Below are positions 34,240 through 42,327 of a stretch of DNA of 61,973 nucleotides, piece by piece. A program made the translations under genes and the position numbers. The DNA is from Flavobacteriales bacterium (lineage in GTDB: Bacteria; Bacteroidota; Bacteroidia; Flavobacteriales; JADGDT01). The stretch is from NCBI GenBank assembly GCA_023145275.1, contig JAGLEB010000091.1, positions 1 to 61,973 on the forward strand, read 5' to 3'. The stretch's first letter is position 1. Every line of letters starts with the position of its first letter. The notes below the pieces were generated by a model. It did no database searches. It was not told the origin of the DNA and saw nothing but the letters and a program-made list of their open reading frames with translations.

Positions 34240-35103
34240 TTACCCAAGGTAAGTTTTCAATATTTTACTTCTTGAAGTGTGCTTTAAACGACGTATTGCC
34301 TTTTCTTTAATCTGTCGCACGCGCTCACGTGTTAGATCGAAAGTTTCTCCAATTTCCTCAAGGGTCATTGGGTGCTCATCACCAAGTCCAAAATACAATT
34401 TCACAACATCAGCTTCTCTAGGAGTTAGTGTTGCTAAAGCTCTACTTATTTCAGTTCTAAGAGAATCTGTCAACAAATCTCTATCAGGAATTGGAGACTC
34501 TCCAGAACGTATTACATCATAAAGATTTGAATCTTCACCTTCAACAAGGGGAGCATCCATAGATACGTGACGTCCAGAATTCTTCATCGATTCCTTAACA
34601 TCATCCTCACTCATCTCAAGGTTTGCAGCAATCTCTTCAGCAGAAGGAGCTCTTTCGTGCTCTTGCTCTAAAGAAGCAAACATCTTGTTGATCTTATTTA
34701 TTGATCCAATCTTGTTCAAAGGCAAACGAACAATACGTGATTGTTCAGCTAAAGCCTGAAGAATAGACTGACGAATCCACCAAACTGCATAAGAAATAAA
34801 CTTAAATCCACGAGTTTCGTCGAAACGTTGTGCAGCCTTAATCAAACCAAGATTCCCTTCATTAATTAAATCTGGAAGTGTTAAACCTTGATTTTGATAT
34901 TGCTTAGCTACAGAAACCACAAATCTTAAATTAGCCTTAGTTAACTTCTCTAATGCTCTTTGATCCCCAGCACGGATTTTCTGCGCCAACTCTACCTCAT
35001 CCTCAGCAGTAATCAAATCTACTTTACCGATTTCCTGAAGGTACTTATCTAATGACGCGGTTTCCCTATTGGTAACCTGTTTCGTGATTTTCAGCTGTCT
35101 CAT
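34240..35103 (-). CDS. rpoD: Primary (housekeeping) sigma-70 factor, short Bacteroidota type
   Basis: The 287-residue protein has sigma region 1.2 at its very N-terminus, region 2 (LPDLINEGNLGLIKAAQRFDETRGFKFISYAVWWIRQSI, in part), region 3 and region 4.2 helix-turn-helix (MTLEEIGETFDLTRERVRQIKEKAIRRLKH). Region 1.1 is missing, as in the Bacteroidota housekeeping factor known as sigma-ABfr in Bacteroides fragilis. It should direct the TTTG/TAnnTTTG promoters found throughout this window. It has its own terminator before rpe. Confidence 0.95.
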   Translation of the reverse strand: MRQLKITKQVTNRETASLDKYLQEIGKVDLITAEDEVELAQKIRAGDQRALEKLTKANLRFVVSVAKQYQNQGLTLPDLINEGNLGLIKAAQRFDETRGFKFISYAVWWIRQSILQALAEQSRIVRLPLNKIGSINKINKMFASLEQEHERAPSAEEIAANLEMSEDDVKESMKNSGRHVSMDAPLVEGEDSNLYDVIRSGESPIPDRDLLTDSLRTEISRALATLTPREADVVKLYFGLGDEHPMTLEEIGETFDLTRERVRQIKEKAIRRLKHTSRSKILKTYLG

Positions 35104-35271
35104 ATCGTCTTTTTAAATTACAGGCTAGAAAAAAACATTCTAACCTTCTAATATTTAGTGCCATAACCTATATTTAACAATAGGTCACTCTTCTTATACG
35201 TATTTTCACACTGTTATGTTACAAATAATATAATATATTTTAAATATTATATTATTGCCAAAACATATTCT

Positions 35272-35335
35272 ACAAAAAAAAGCCTAGCTCAAAAATCAAT
35301 TCTAAATAAATTAGAACTAACATTTGAGATAGACT
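35272..35335 (-). terminator. Terminator of the ATP synthase operon
   Basis: On the minus strand a 13-base arm (35335-35323) pairs with 35293-35281, with one G-T pair and one mismatch, enclosing a smaller TTCTAA/TTAGAA hairpin, and is followed by seven or more Ts. Confidence 0.8.
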
Positions 35336-35359
35336 ATTTAAAATACTTTCTAAATCTCA

Positions 35360-36220
35360 CTATCCATTTAAAGCTTCTGCTCCACCCACAATTTCAAGAA
35401 TCTCGTTGGTAATAGACGCTTGTCTAGCCTTGTTATAAACGAGCTTCAAATCATTAATTAAATCTGTGGCATTATCAGTAGCTTTGTGCATACTAGTCAT
35501 TCTAGCACCATGCTCAGCTGCGTTTGAATCTAAAACAGCTCCGTGCAATTGAACTTTCAACGATGCAGGCAAGAGGTCTGTAATAATTTTTGCTTTACCC
35601 GGCTCGAATAAATAGTCTGTTGTTACATCAGACTCCGACTCTGGAGTAAGTATAGGTAAAAACTGCTCATGCGTTAAAATTTGAGTCGCAGCATTTTTAA
35701 ATTTATTATAAACAATATCAATTCTATCGTATGTTTCCTTCTCAAAACTAGCCATGGCCCATTCTGCGATTTTTGCAGTACTCTCGAACGAAATATCATC
35801 AAATAATTCACTGTGATCCGCAACAACATTATACGATTTAACAGCGATCTCATTTATTTTCTTACCAATTGTTAAAACATCAATAGAAGCATCTTGGTAA
35901 TCCTCATTAATTACCTCTATAATTTTCTTTCCAACATTTACATTAAAAGCCCCGCATAGTCCTCTATTTGAAGAAACGGCTATTATCAATACTTTCTTAA
36001 CTTGGCGTTCAGCAGTATATACAGATTGAGCATCACCTTCGAGAGACGATGACACATTTTGTATAATCTCCTGCAACTTATCAGCATAAGGACGTAAACT
36101 GAATGCTACTTCCTGAGCTCTCTTCAGTTTAGCGGCAGAAACCATCTTCATGGCACTCGTAATCTGTCTCGTTGATGATACAGACGTGATACGGTTTCTA
36201 ATTTCTTTTAAATTTGCCAT
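35360..36220 (-). CDS. atpG: F-type ATP synthase gamma subunit
   Basis: The 286-residue gamma subunit forms the rotor shaft. The N-terminal coiled-coil start MANLKEIRNRITSVSSTRQITSAMKMVSAAKLKRAQ and the C-terminal helix ITNEILEIVGGAEAL are typical; SSNRGLCGAFN lies in the middle domain. It is the last gene of the operon. Here atpD and atpC do not follow, so beta and epsilon must be encoded elsewhere. Confidence 0.97.
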   Translation of the reverse strand: MANLKEIRNRITSVSSTRQITSAMKMVSAAKLKRAQEVAFSLRPYADKLQEIIQNVSSSLEGDAQSVYTAERQVKKVLIIAVSSNRGLCGAFNVNVGKKIIEVINEDYQDASIDVLTIGKKINEIAVKSYNVVADHSELFDDISFESTAKIAEWAMASFEKETYDRIDIVYNKFKNAATQILTHEQFLPILTPESESDVTTDYLFEPGKAKIITDLLPASLKVQLHGAVLDSNAAEHGARMTSMHKATDNATDLINDLKLVYNKARQASITNEILEIVGGAEALNG

Positions 36221-36287
36221 TTTATTATGATTTAGTTAAGAGGAATATTGTAGTAATACTCCTCTCTACTCTAAATTATGCTCTAAA

Positions 36288-37868
36288 TTATACTTTATAT
36301 TTTGCAGATAATTCTTTTACTGCATTCTTAAGAACCTCTTCTACTTCTTTTGTTAATTTTCCTTGCTGCAATAATGATAACTCATCACTGTGTTTATTAT
36401 TCAAGTACCCAAGATATTCTACTTCAAATTCCTTCATTTTTTCAACAGGAACATCCATCAACAAGCCTCTTGACCCAGCATAGATTATAGCAACTTGATC
36501 CTCTACCTTAACCGGTGAAGCCTGAGCTTGCTTAAGAATTTCAACATTCCTTCTACCTTTCTCAATCACGTTTAGTGTAGCTGCATCAAGATCGGAACCA
36601 AACTTTGCAAATGCTTCTAACTCGCGATATTGAGCTTGATCAGTACGCAGAGTACCTGCAACTTTTTTCATAGCTTTTATCTGTGCATTTCCACCCACAC
36701 GCGATACAGATATACCAACGTTAATAGCAGGACGAATACCAGACAAGAATAAATCAGACTCTAAAAAAATCTGTCCGTCTGTAATAGAAATAACATTTGT
36801 TGGAATATATGCAGAAACATCTCCAGCCTGAGTCTCGATAATTGGAAGGGCAGTTAATGAACCACCACCTTTTACCTTACCTTTTAAAGAATCAGGTAAA
36901 TCGTTCATTTGTGCTGCAATATCATCATTGTCGTTAATCTTTGCGGCACGCTCTAACAATCTAGAGTGAAGATAGAAAACATCTCCAGGATAAGCCTCAC
37001 GACCTGGCGGACGACGAAGTAATAATGATACTTCACGATATGCTACTGCTTGTTTTGATAAATCATCAAAAACAATCAATGCAGGACGACCAGTATCACG
37101 GAAATACTCTCCAATTGCCGCTCCAGCAAATGGCGCATAGTACTGCATAGCAGCAGGATCTGACGCATTTGATGCAACAATTACAGTATAAGCTAGTGCT
37201 CCTTTTTCTTCTAATTCGCGAACAATATTTGCAACAGTCGAACCCTTTTGTCCAATAGCTACATATATACAATACACAGGTTCACCCTTGTCATAGAACT
37301 CTTTTTGGTTCATGATAGTATCAAGGGCAACAGTTGACTTACCAGTTTGACGATCGCCAATGATAAGCTCACGCTGTCCACGTCCAATAGGAATCATAGC
37401 ATCAATAGCTTTAACACCTGTTTGTAGTGGTTCATTTACTGGTTGTCTATAGATAACTCCAGGAGCTCGACGCTCAAGAGGCATCTCAAACAACTCACCA
37501 CCGATAGGTCCTTTACCATCAATAGGATCACCTAGAGTATTAACAACACGTCCAAGCATTTCCTCACCAACCATAAGAGATGATATACGTTTTGTTCTCT
37601 TAACGATGTCTCCTTCTTTTAGTTCAGAAGAAGAACCGAACAATACGATACCAACATTATCCTCTTCGAGGTTTAGCACCATTCCTTCCATGCCGCTTTC
37701 GAACTCAACAAGTTCTCCATATTCAGCATTCAAAAGACCGTAAGCGCGGGCAATCCCATCACCTACCTCTAAGATAGTACCTGTTTCATTTAATTCGCCT
37801 TCAACTTTATGCTTTGAAAGCATTTCTTTTAATATCGCTGATACCTCAGCAGGTTTAACTTCTGCCAT
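36288..37868 (-). CDS. atpA: F-type ATP synthase alpha subunit
   Basis: The 526-residue non-catalytic nucleotide-binding subunit has the Walker A GDRQTGKST (171-179), the preceding PIGRGQRELII, and the ATPase signature PAINVGISVSRVGG near residue 370. N-terminal helix, beta-barrel and C-terminal bundle are of normal length. It lies between atpH and atpG. Confidence 0.98.
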   Translation of the reverse strand: MAEVKPAEVSAILKEMLSKHKVEGELNETGTILEVGDGIARAYGLLNAEYGELVEFESGMEGMVLNLEEDNVGIVLFGSSSELKEGDIVKRTKRISSLMVGEEMLGRVVNTLGDPIDGKGPIGGELFEMPLERRAPGVIYRQPVNEPLQTGVKAIDAMIPIGRGQRELIIGDRQTGKSTVALDTIMNQKEFYDKGEPVYCIYVAIGQKGSTVANIVRELEEKGALAYTVIVASNASDPAAMQYYAPFAGAAIGEYFRDTGRPALIVFDDLSKQAVAYREVSLLLRRPPGREAYPGDVFYLHSRLLERAAKINDNDDIAAQMNDLPDSLKGKVKGGGSLTALPIIETQAGDVSAYIPTNVISITDGQIFLESDLFLSGIRPAINVGISVSRVGGNAQIKAMKKVAGTLRTDQAQYRELEAFAKFGSDLDAATLNVIEKGRRNVEILKQAQASPVKVEDQVAIIYAGSRGLLMDVPVEKMKEFEVEYLGYLNNKHSDELSLLQQGKLTKEVEEVLKNAVKELSAKYKV

Positions 37869-37898
37869 AACCGTTTTTATTGAGCCCTATTAGCTTCG

Positions 37899-38456
37899 TT
37901 ATAGTTTTGGGATATACAAATTCTCTTTAAACGCTCTGCGCATTTTTTGCACATCGTTTTTTATACTCGCATCGTATAGGTAATCTCCAACTTTAAGAAT
38001 ATACCCTCCGATAATTTTTTCATCAATCTCCGTTTCAATATCAATCACTTTACCCGTTAAATTGGCAACTTGCTTTCGAATACGAGATAGTAATTTATCA
38101 TCTAACTCTACAGCCGAAATTACTTTTGCAATTTCAACACCTCTAAGTTCATCGTAAAGATGAATAAAGCGTTTAACAATTTTCTCATAAACATTCTCAC
38201 GCCTATTATCTGCAATAAGCATAAGAAAATTCATTGAAAGCACTTCGATCTTAGACCCAAATAACTTCTTACCGAGCTCTTTCTTATCCTCAGCCGTAAT
38301 AACAGGACTAGAGATATACTCAGCAAACTCCGAATTATTAGAAAGCGTTTCACTAACGAGTAACATATCGTTGTGAACTTCTTCTAGAAGAGATTTCTCC
38401 TGCGCAACCTCCAAAAGAGATTTTGCGTATCTATATGCTACTTTACTTCCATTCAT
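37899..38456 (-). CDS. atpH: F-type ATP synthase delta subunit
   Basis: The 185-residue delta (OSCP) subunit connects F1 to the peripheral stalk. It has the N-terminal six-helix start VAYRYAKSLLEVAQEKSLLE and the C-terminal IDEKIIGGYILKVGDYLYDASI segment typical of the family. It sits between atpF and atpA in the standard order. Confidence 0.95.
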   Translation of the reverse strand: MNGSKVAYRYAKSLLEVAQEKSLLEEVHNDMLLVSETLSNNSEFAEYISSPVITAEDKKELGKKLFGSKIEVLSMNFLMLIADNRRENVYEKIVKRFIHLYDELRGVEIAKVISAVELDDKLLSRIRKQVANLTGKVIDIETEIDEKIIGGYILKVGDYLYDASIKNDVQKMRRAFKENLYIPKL

Positions 38457-38467
38457 ACCAAGAAATA

Positions 38468-38974
38468 TTAATTATTCCCCATATTATCTTCAGCTTCCTG
38501 AACAAGCTTTTCGACTAACTCCATCTGTGCATCTTTGTTCTCTAGCTCATTGCGAAGAATCTTCTCTGCAATTCCGATAGATAAATCTGCAATCTGATTT
38601 TTCAACTCCGTCATAGCCGACATTGTCTCATGCTCGATAGATTTCTTAGCAATTACAATTAGCTTATCAGCCTCTATCGCTGCTTCAGATTTAGCTTCGT
38701 TAATCATCTTATCTTTCATATCACGAGCTTCTTTCATGATAATATCTCTCTCTGCTCTAGCCTCTTTAAGAATTTTCTCATTGTCTGCTTGCAACTGAGC
38801 CATTTCTACTTTTGCTTTCTCTGCAGAATCAAGAGCATCATTAATAGATTTCTCTCTATCCTTAACTGCAGCAAGAATAGGTTTCCAGGCATACTTCTTT
38901 AGAAGAAGCATTAAAAGAATAAAAGGTATAACGGTCCAAACAACCAAGCCTAACGCTGGTGTAATTAAATCCAT
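38468..38974 (-). CDS. atpF: F-type ATP synthase b subunit
   Basis: The 168-residue b subunit has one N-terminal membrane helix (about 5-25) followed by a long charged coiled-coil helix that builds the peripheral stalk. It starts MDLITPALGLVVWTVIPFIL. It ends 12 bases before atpH. The 120-base gap to atpE holds a stem-loop. Confidence 0.95.
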   Translation of the reverse strand: MDLITPALGLVVWTVIPFILLMLLLKKYAWKPILAAVKDREKSINDALDSAEKAKVEMAQLQADNEKILKEARAERDIIMKEARDMKDKMINEAKSEAAIEADKLIVIAKKSIEHETMSAMTELKNQIADLSIGIAEKILRNELENKDAQMELVEKLVQEAEDNMGNN

Positions 38975-39020
38975 AATGTTCTTATTATATGTGGTTTCAA
39001 TTTCCTATTTATAAAAATTC

Positions 39021-39055
39021 AAACAACCTGCAGGCAATCCCTTAACAGGTTGTTT
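39021..39055 (-). terminator. Stem-loop between atpE and atpF, possible partial terminator
   Basis: AAACAACCTG (39021-39030) and CAGGTTGTTT (39046-39055) form a perfect 10-bp stem, followed on the minus strand by GAATTTTTA. It lies inside the operon just after atpE. Confidence 0.6.
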
Positions 39056-39094
39056 TACTTTTAAGTATCAAAGACGTTTGATACAAACTCAACA

Positions 39095-39292
39095 CTACGC
39101 GATTAAAGATACAACTACAGCAAACAAGGCAACACCCTCGATTAACGCAGCTGAAATAATCATAGCAGTTTGAATTTTTGAAGTAGCTTCTGGTTGACGA
39201 GCAATAGCATCCATTGCAGATCCACCTATTCTTCCAATACCAATACCAGCACCGATAGCAGCTAGTCCAGCTCCAATTGCAGCAAAATTCAT
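39095..39292 (-). CDS. atpE: F-type ATP synthase c subunit
   Basis: The 65-residue proteolipid has two membrane helices and the loop ARQPEA. The ion-binding carboxylate is Glu52 in AALIEGVALFAVV. The Na+-binding pattern (Gln in helix 1 and a Thr/Ser after the Glu) is absent, so it should carry H+. It forms the rotor ring and must be made in excess over other subunits. Confidence 0.96.
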   Translation of the reverse strand: MNFAAIGAGLAAIGAGIGIGRIGGSAMDAIARQPEATSKIQTAMIISAALIEGVALFAVVVSLIA

Positions 39293-39328
39293 AATCTATA
39301 TATATTTGAGTTAAACAAAAAATTCTAA

Positions 39329-40831
39329 TTAATGAGCTTCCTCAGTAGCCATACCGAAGAACAATGCAGAGAGCAAAGTAAACACGTAAGCTTGTAAGAA
39401 CGCAACTAATATTTCTAATACATCCATAAACAATACAAATGCGACAGAAACTGGAGCGATTGCAATGGTTTTAAATATAAATATAAGAGATACTAAACTC
39501 AACACGATAATGTGTCCAGCAGAGATATTCGCAAACAAACGAATCATCAATGCAAAAGGCTTAGACAATACTCCCATAATTTCAACAGGAATCATTATTG
39601 GCAACAACCACCATGGAACTCCAGGGGTTGCGAAAATATGAATCCAGTAATTTTTATTACCATTAACAAGTGTAATTACCAACACCATAGCCGCTAATAC
39701 AAAGGTAACAGTAATATTACCTGTCATATTTGCTCCGAATGGAAAAAATGGGATCAAGCCCATAAGGTTATTTAAAAGAATAAAGAAGAAAACCGTTAGT
39801 AAGAAAGGCATAAACTTTTCGTATTTCTTCTCACCAATATTAGGTATCGCAATATCATCTCTTACGAAGAGTACAAGTGGCTCCATAAAAGCTCCAAGCC
39901 CAGTTGGTGCTTTCTTATTTCCTGAATACGATCTAGCAAGACTTACAAATACAAATAGTATAATACCAAACGACAATAAAATTGCAAATGCATTTTTAGT
40001 TATCGAAAAATCCAGTGGAGTGGCATTCATTATTACTTCTGTGCCATTGATTTCCTCAAAGGTAAGTTTCCCCTCTTCGTTTGCTATATATATATTGTCA
40101 TGAGCCTTTAGAAAAGCAACTCCATCTTTCTGAACTAAAATCCTTCCGTGATCGTCGTGATGAAACTCACTCGACATAAATGTAAATACACCTTTATCTT
40201 TTACGTATAGAATAACTGGCAAAGGAATTGACACTGGATGCACCAAACCAATTTCATCCGTATAATCCCATAAATGGTACTCGTGAGAATCAGCTATATG
40301 GTGTAGAATAACTTCTGTTGGATTAAACTTTTCTTCTTCATCTCCGTCGACGAGCAGCATATCTTCTGGCACCTCAACACCTTCATGAATAAGCATTGCA
40401 ACTAAATCTCTTTGAAACTTCTCGATATCTTCGTAAGAGTGAAGTTCTATTTTCTCGAATAAAAGAGAATCTGCAGGATCAAGCCAACCGTGCTCAATCT
40501 CATAACTAATCATCTTGTCTTTAATATCGTTAGCTCTAGCATCCAAATCCTTTGAATATACAGCTTCCTGAATTTCCTTGTGAAGCTCCTCAAATTCACT
40601 TTTTAACTCGTGCGCTTCTTTATAGTCTCCGAAATTTTCTCGGATTTTGGCTATTCTATCTTTTATTTTTTGATCGGCTTTACTAAAATCTAATCTTAGT
40701 GAATCAACTTTATCGCGAAGAATCTTAACTTCGCCTCTTTGGTATATAGTATCTTGTTTTACCTCTTGAGCATATGAACTAGAATTAATCATAGTCAATA
40801 AAACTAATACAAAAAAGGTTTTTTTAAACAT
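39329..40831 (-). CDS. atpB: F-type ATP synthase a subunit with long N-terminal extracytoplasmic extension
   Basis: Starting at the ATG at 40831 (an upstream in-frame ATG at 40846 is possible), the protein has 500 residues. The C-terminal 240 are the a subunit, with the essential Arg in MIRLFANISAGHIIV. A signal peptide (MFKKTFFVLVLL to about residue 22) precedes about 240 residues outside the membrane. The part FNPTEVILHHIADSHEYH to FMSSEFHH is shared by many Bacteroidota a subunits, whereas the roughly 120-residue highly charged, coiled-coil-like part before it is extra length. Ordinary a subunits have about 250-270 residues, and Bacteroidota ones often about 350-380. Confidence 0.93.
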   Translation of the reverse strand: MFKKTFFVLVLLTMINSSSYAQEVKQDTIYQRGEVKILRDKVDSLRLDFSKADQKIKDRIAKIRENFGDYKEAHELKSEFEELHKEIQEAVYSKDLDARANDIKDKMISYEIEHGWLDPADSLLFEKIELHSYEDIEKFQRDLVAMLIHEGVEVPEDMLLVDGDEEEKFNPTEVILHHIADSHEYHLWDYTDEIGLVHPVSIPLPVILYVKDKGVFTFMSSEFHHDDHGRILVQKDGVAFLKAHDNIYIANEEGKLTFEEINGTEVIMNATPLDFSITKNAFAILLSFGIILFVFVSLARSYSGNKKAPTGLGAFMEPLVLFVRDDIAIPNIGEKKYEKFMPFLLTVFFFILLNNLMGLIPFFPFGANMTGNITVTFVLAAMVLVITLVNGNKNYWIHIFATPGVPWWLLPIMIPVEIMGVLSKPFALMIRLFANISAGHIIVLSLVSLIFIFKTIAIAPVSVAFVLFMDVLEILVAFLQAYVFTLLSALFFGMATEEAH

Positions 40832-40889
40832 GGCTTTAGTAATCATCGTTCTGAATTCTCTCTAAGAATTAGGCTATTTTCGTTGATTA

Positions 40890-40897
40890 CAAATTTA
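40890..40897 (-). promoter_or_regulatory. Possible -7 element of the atpB operon
   Basis: On the minus strand TAAATTTG matches TAnnTTTG, 59 bases before the atpB start. At the -33 position there is only a run of Ts, so support is partial. Confidence 0.35.
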
Positions 40898-40977
40898 GCC
40901 AAATAATTAAATAAAAAAAGTTTTTTTCACCTCTTTACTAGCTAATAACAAAGCTGCTATATAAGCTGTAAAATCTA

Positions 40978-41370
40978 TCACAATTCTTTACCACTCAACA
41001 CCTTAATACTCACCAATACTTCAGGAATTAAAGACACTAAATAGATTATTGCAATATTAATACCATCACCAAAAATATTTGGCACATTAGAAACACGTAA
41101 TTTGACAATTAAAAATATGACAAGAAACATCTTTATCATACCTAATACCATAAATGCGAAACCCGTTTTATCTTTCCAAATTTTATTGACAAAATTAATC
41201 CCAATAAGATTTACGGTAGTAATTAAGAATATTACAGTATAAAGAATAGTAATAGTATAGTTAAATTCAACTCCACTAAAATATCTAGTAATAATAAAAC
41301 TATGTATTAGTAATGACAATGCTGCGACTGGGAGTAAGTAAATAAGTAAATTCTTATAGAATATTGACAT
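40978..41370 (-). CDS. Four-helix membrane protein linked to ATP synthase genes (possibly DUF6168)
   Basis: The 130-residue protein has four predicted membrane helices and few polar residues. It sits directly upstream of atpB, the position where many bacteria encode AtpI, and where Flavobacteria-like genomes carry a small membrane protein that I recall as DUF6168. It may help assemble the c ring, by position only; sequence similarity to AtpI is not obvious. Confidence 0.6.
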   Translation of the reverse strand: MSIFYKNLLIYLLPVAALSLLIHSFIITRYFSGVEFNYTITILYTVIFLITTVNLIGINFVNKIWKDKTGFAFMVLGMIKMFLVIFLIVKLRVSNVPNIFGDGINIAIIYLVSLIPEVLVSIKVLSGKEL

Positions 41371-41709
41371 CTTGTTGTACTGTTTAATGTGAAAATAAAT
41401 AATAGCAATAATTAATAGCGATAATTATACCAATTAGATATTGAAATGACCTTTTTAGATTGAAGTATTTTTTAATTCTACAATTAAGCAATTCATGAGT
41501 TTCTATCAAAAAAATATTTCGCGAATAATTTATAAAAATCGAGTATAGCCATAGCTACACAAATATTTCTATATATAACAATAGCTAGCGACACCCATTG
41601 ATAAAAGTTCATAAGCTTTTTGTACGATACTCCAAAATACAAACAGCTTTCTAAGAGATACTAGCTATTAAAAAAGACAGCCACAAAGCTGTCTTTTCTA
41701 AATATTAAT
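41371..41709. other. Intergenic region between AtpZ-like and 130-residue membrane protein genes
   Basis: These 339 bases contain no gene that I can see. Its distal end holds a strong terminator for the AtpZ-like gene (41672-41697), so the ATP synthase genes should have their own promoter downstream. No full-consensus promoter was found. Confidence 0.5.
41672..41697 (-). terminator. Terminator of the sprE-bactofilin-AtpZ operon
   Basis: AAAAGACAGC (41672-41681) and GCTGTCTTTT (41688-41697) form a perfect 10-bp stem with a 6-base loop and flanking T run on the minus strand. Confidence 0.9.
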
Positions 41710-41934
41710 TTATTTATCTAAATTTTGCACTTCTTTATATGCAATATAAAGAGATATAAAGACACCTATCAGAGATAGGACTACGGTAAAAAGAAAATCA
41801 AATTCGTATTTCTCGTCTAACCATACCCCGGCATAAGCGCTTAGACCAATTATTCCAGCCATTTGAAACACCAATCCTCCTAGGCTTGCATAAGTATTAA
41901 GATACTTTTTGTTTGTTTTCTTTTTGTCCTCCAT
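41710..41934 (-). CDS. AtpZ/AtpI-like small membrane protein
   Basis: The 74-residue protein has two membrane helices with GGLVFQMAGIIGLSAYAGVWLDEKYEF and FLFTVVLSLIGVFISLYIAYK, the pattern of AtpZ/AtpI family proteins that assist ATP synthase (c ring assembly or Mg2+ supply). It overlaps the bactofilin gene by 38 bases in another frame, suggesting translational coupling. It is separated from the rest of the ATP synthase genes by a terminator. Confidence 0.82.
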   Translation of the reverse strand: MEDKKKTNKKYLNTYASLGGLVFQMAGIIGLSAYAGVWLDEKYEFDFLFTVVLSLIGVFISLYIAYKEVQNLDK

Positions 41935-42316
41935 TTAGATTTTTCACATTTCCTTTCATACTACAAGTAGCATCAAATGTTGCTCCAGGTTCAATAGCAA
42001 TTTTAGCAACAAGCACATCACCAATAATTACTGCAGTAGATTTCAACGTCATTAATTCTTTGACCTTAATATTTCCCGAAATTTTCCCTTCGACTTCTGC
42101 ATTAGCACAAACCAAATTACCATCGATAAATCCTTCAGTCCCTACAAGCACACGACCTGTAGTTTCAATAGTACCTTCTACTTTTCCATCAATTCTAAAG
42201 TCTCCATCAGATTTTATCTCTCCAATAATAGTAGTTCCAGCTGCTATAACATTTCTTTGACTACCATTCTGAGCAACTTCTTGCTCCTTCTTTTCATCTT
42301 TCCCTTTTGAAAACAT
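41897..42316 (-). CDS. Bactofilin (polymer-forming cytoskeletal protein)
   Basis: The 139-residue protein contains the bactofilin beta-helix core: GTTIIGEIKSDGDFRIDGKVEG with the repeated short strands of the fold, flanked by charged, probably disordered tails. Bactofilins form filaments used for cell shape, peptidoglycan enzymes or secretion machines. It lies 11 bases downstream of sprE and overlaps the AtpZ-like gene. A divergent M23 peptidase nearby fits a cell-wall link, since M23-bactofilin pairs are common. Confidence 0.93.
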   Translation of the reverse strand: MFSKGKDEKKEQEVAQNGSQRNVIAAGTTIIGEIKSDGDFRIDGKVEGTIETTGRVLVGTEGFIDGNLVCANAEVEGKISGNIKVKELMTLKSTAVIIGDVLVAKIAIEPGATFDATCSMKGNVKNLNGGQKENKQKVS

Positions 42317-42327
42317 AACAATATTTA

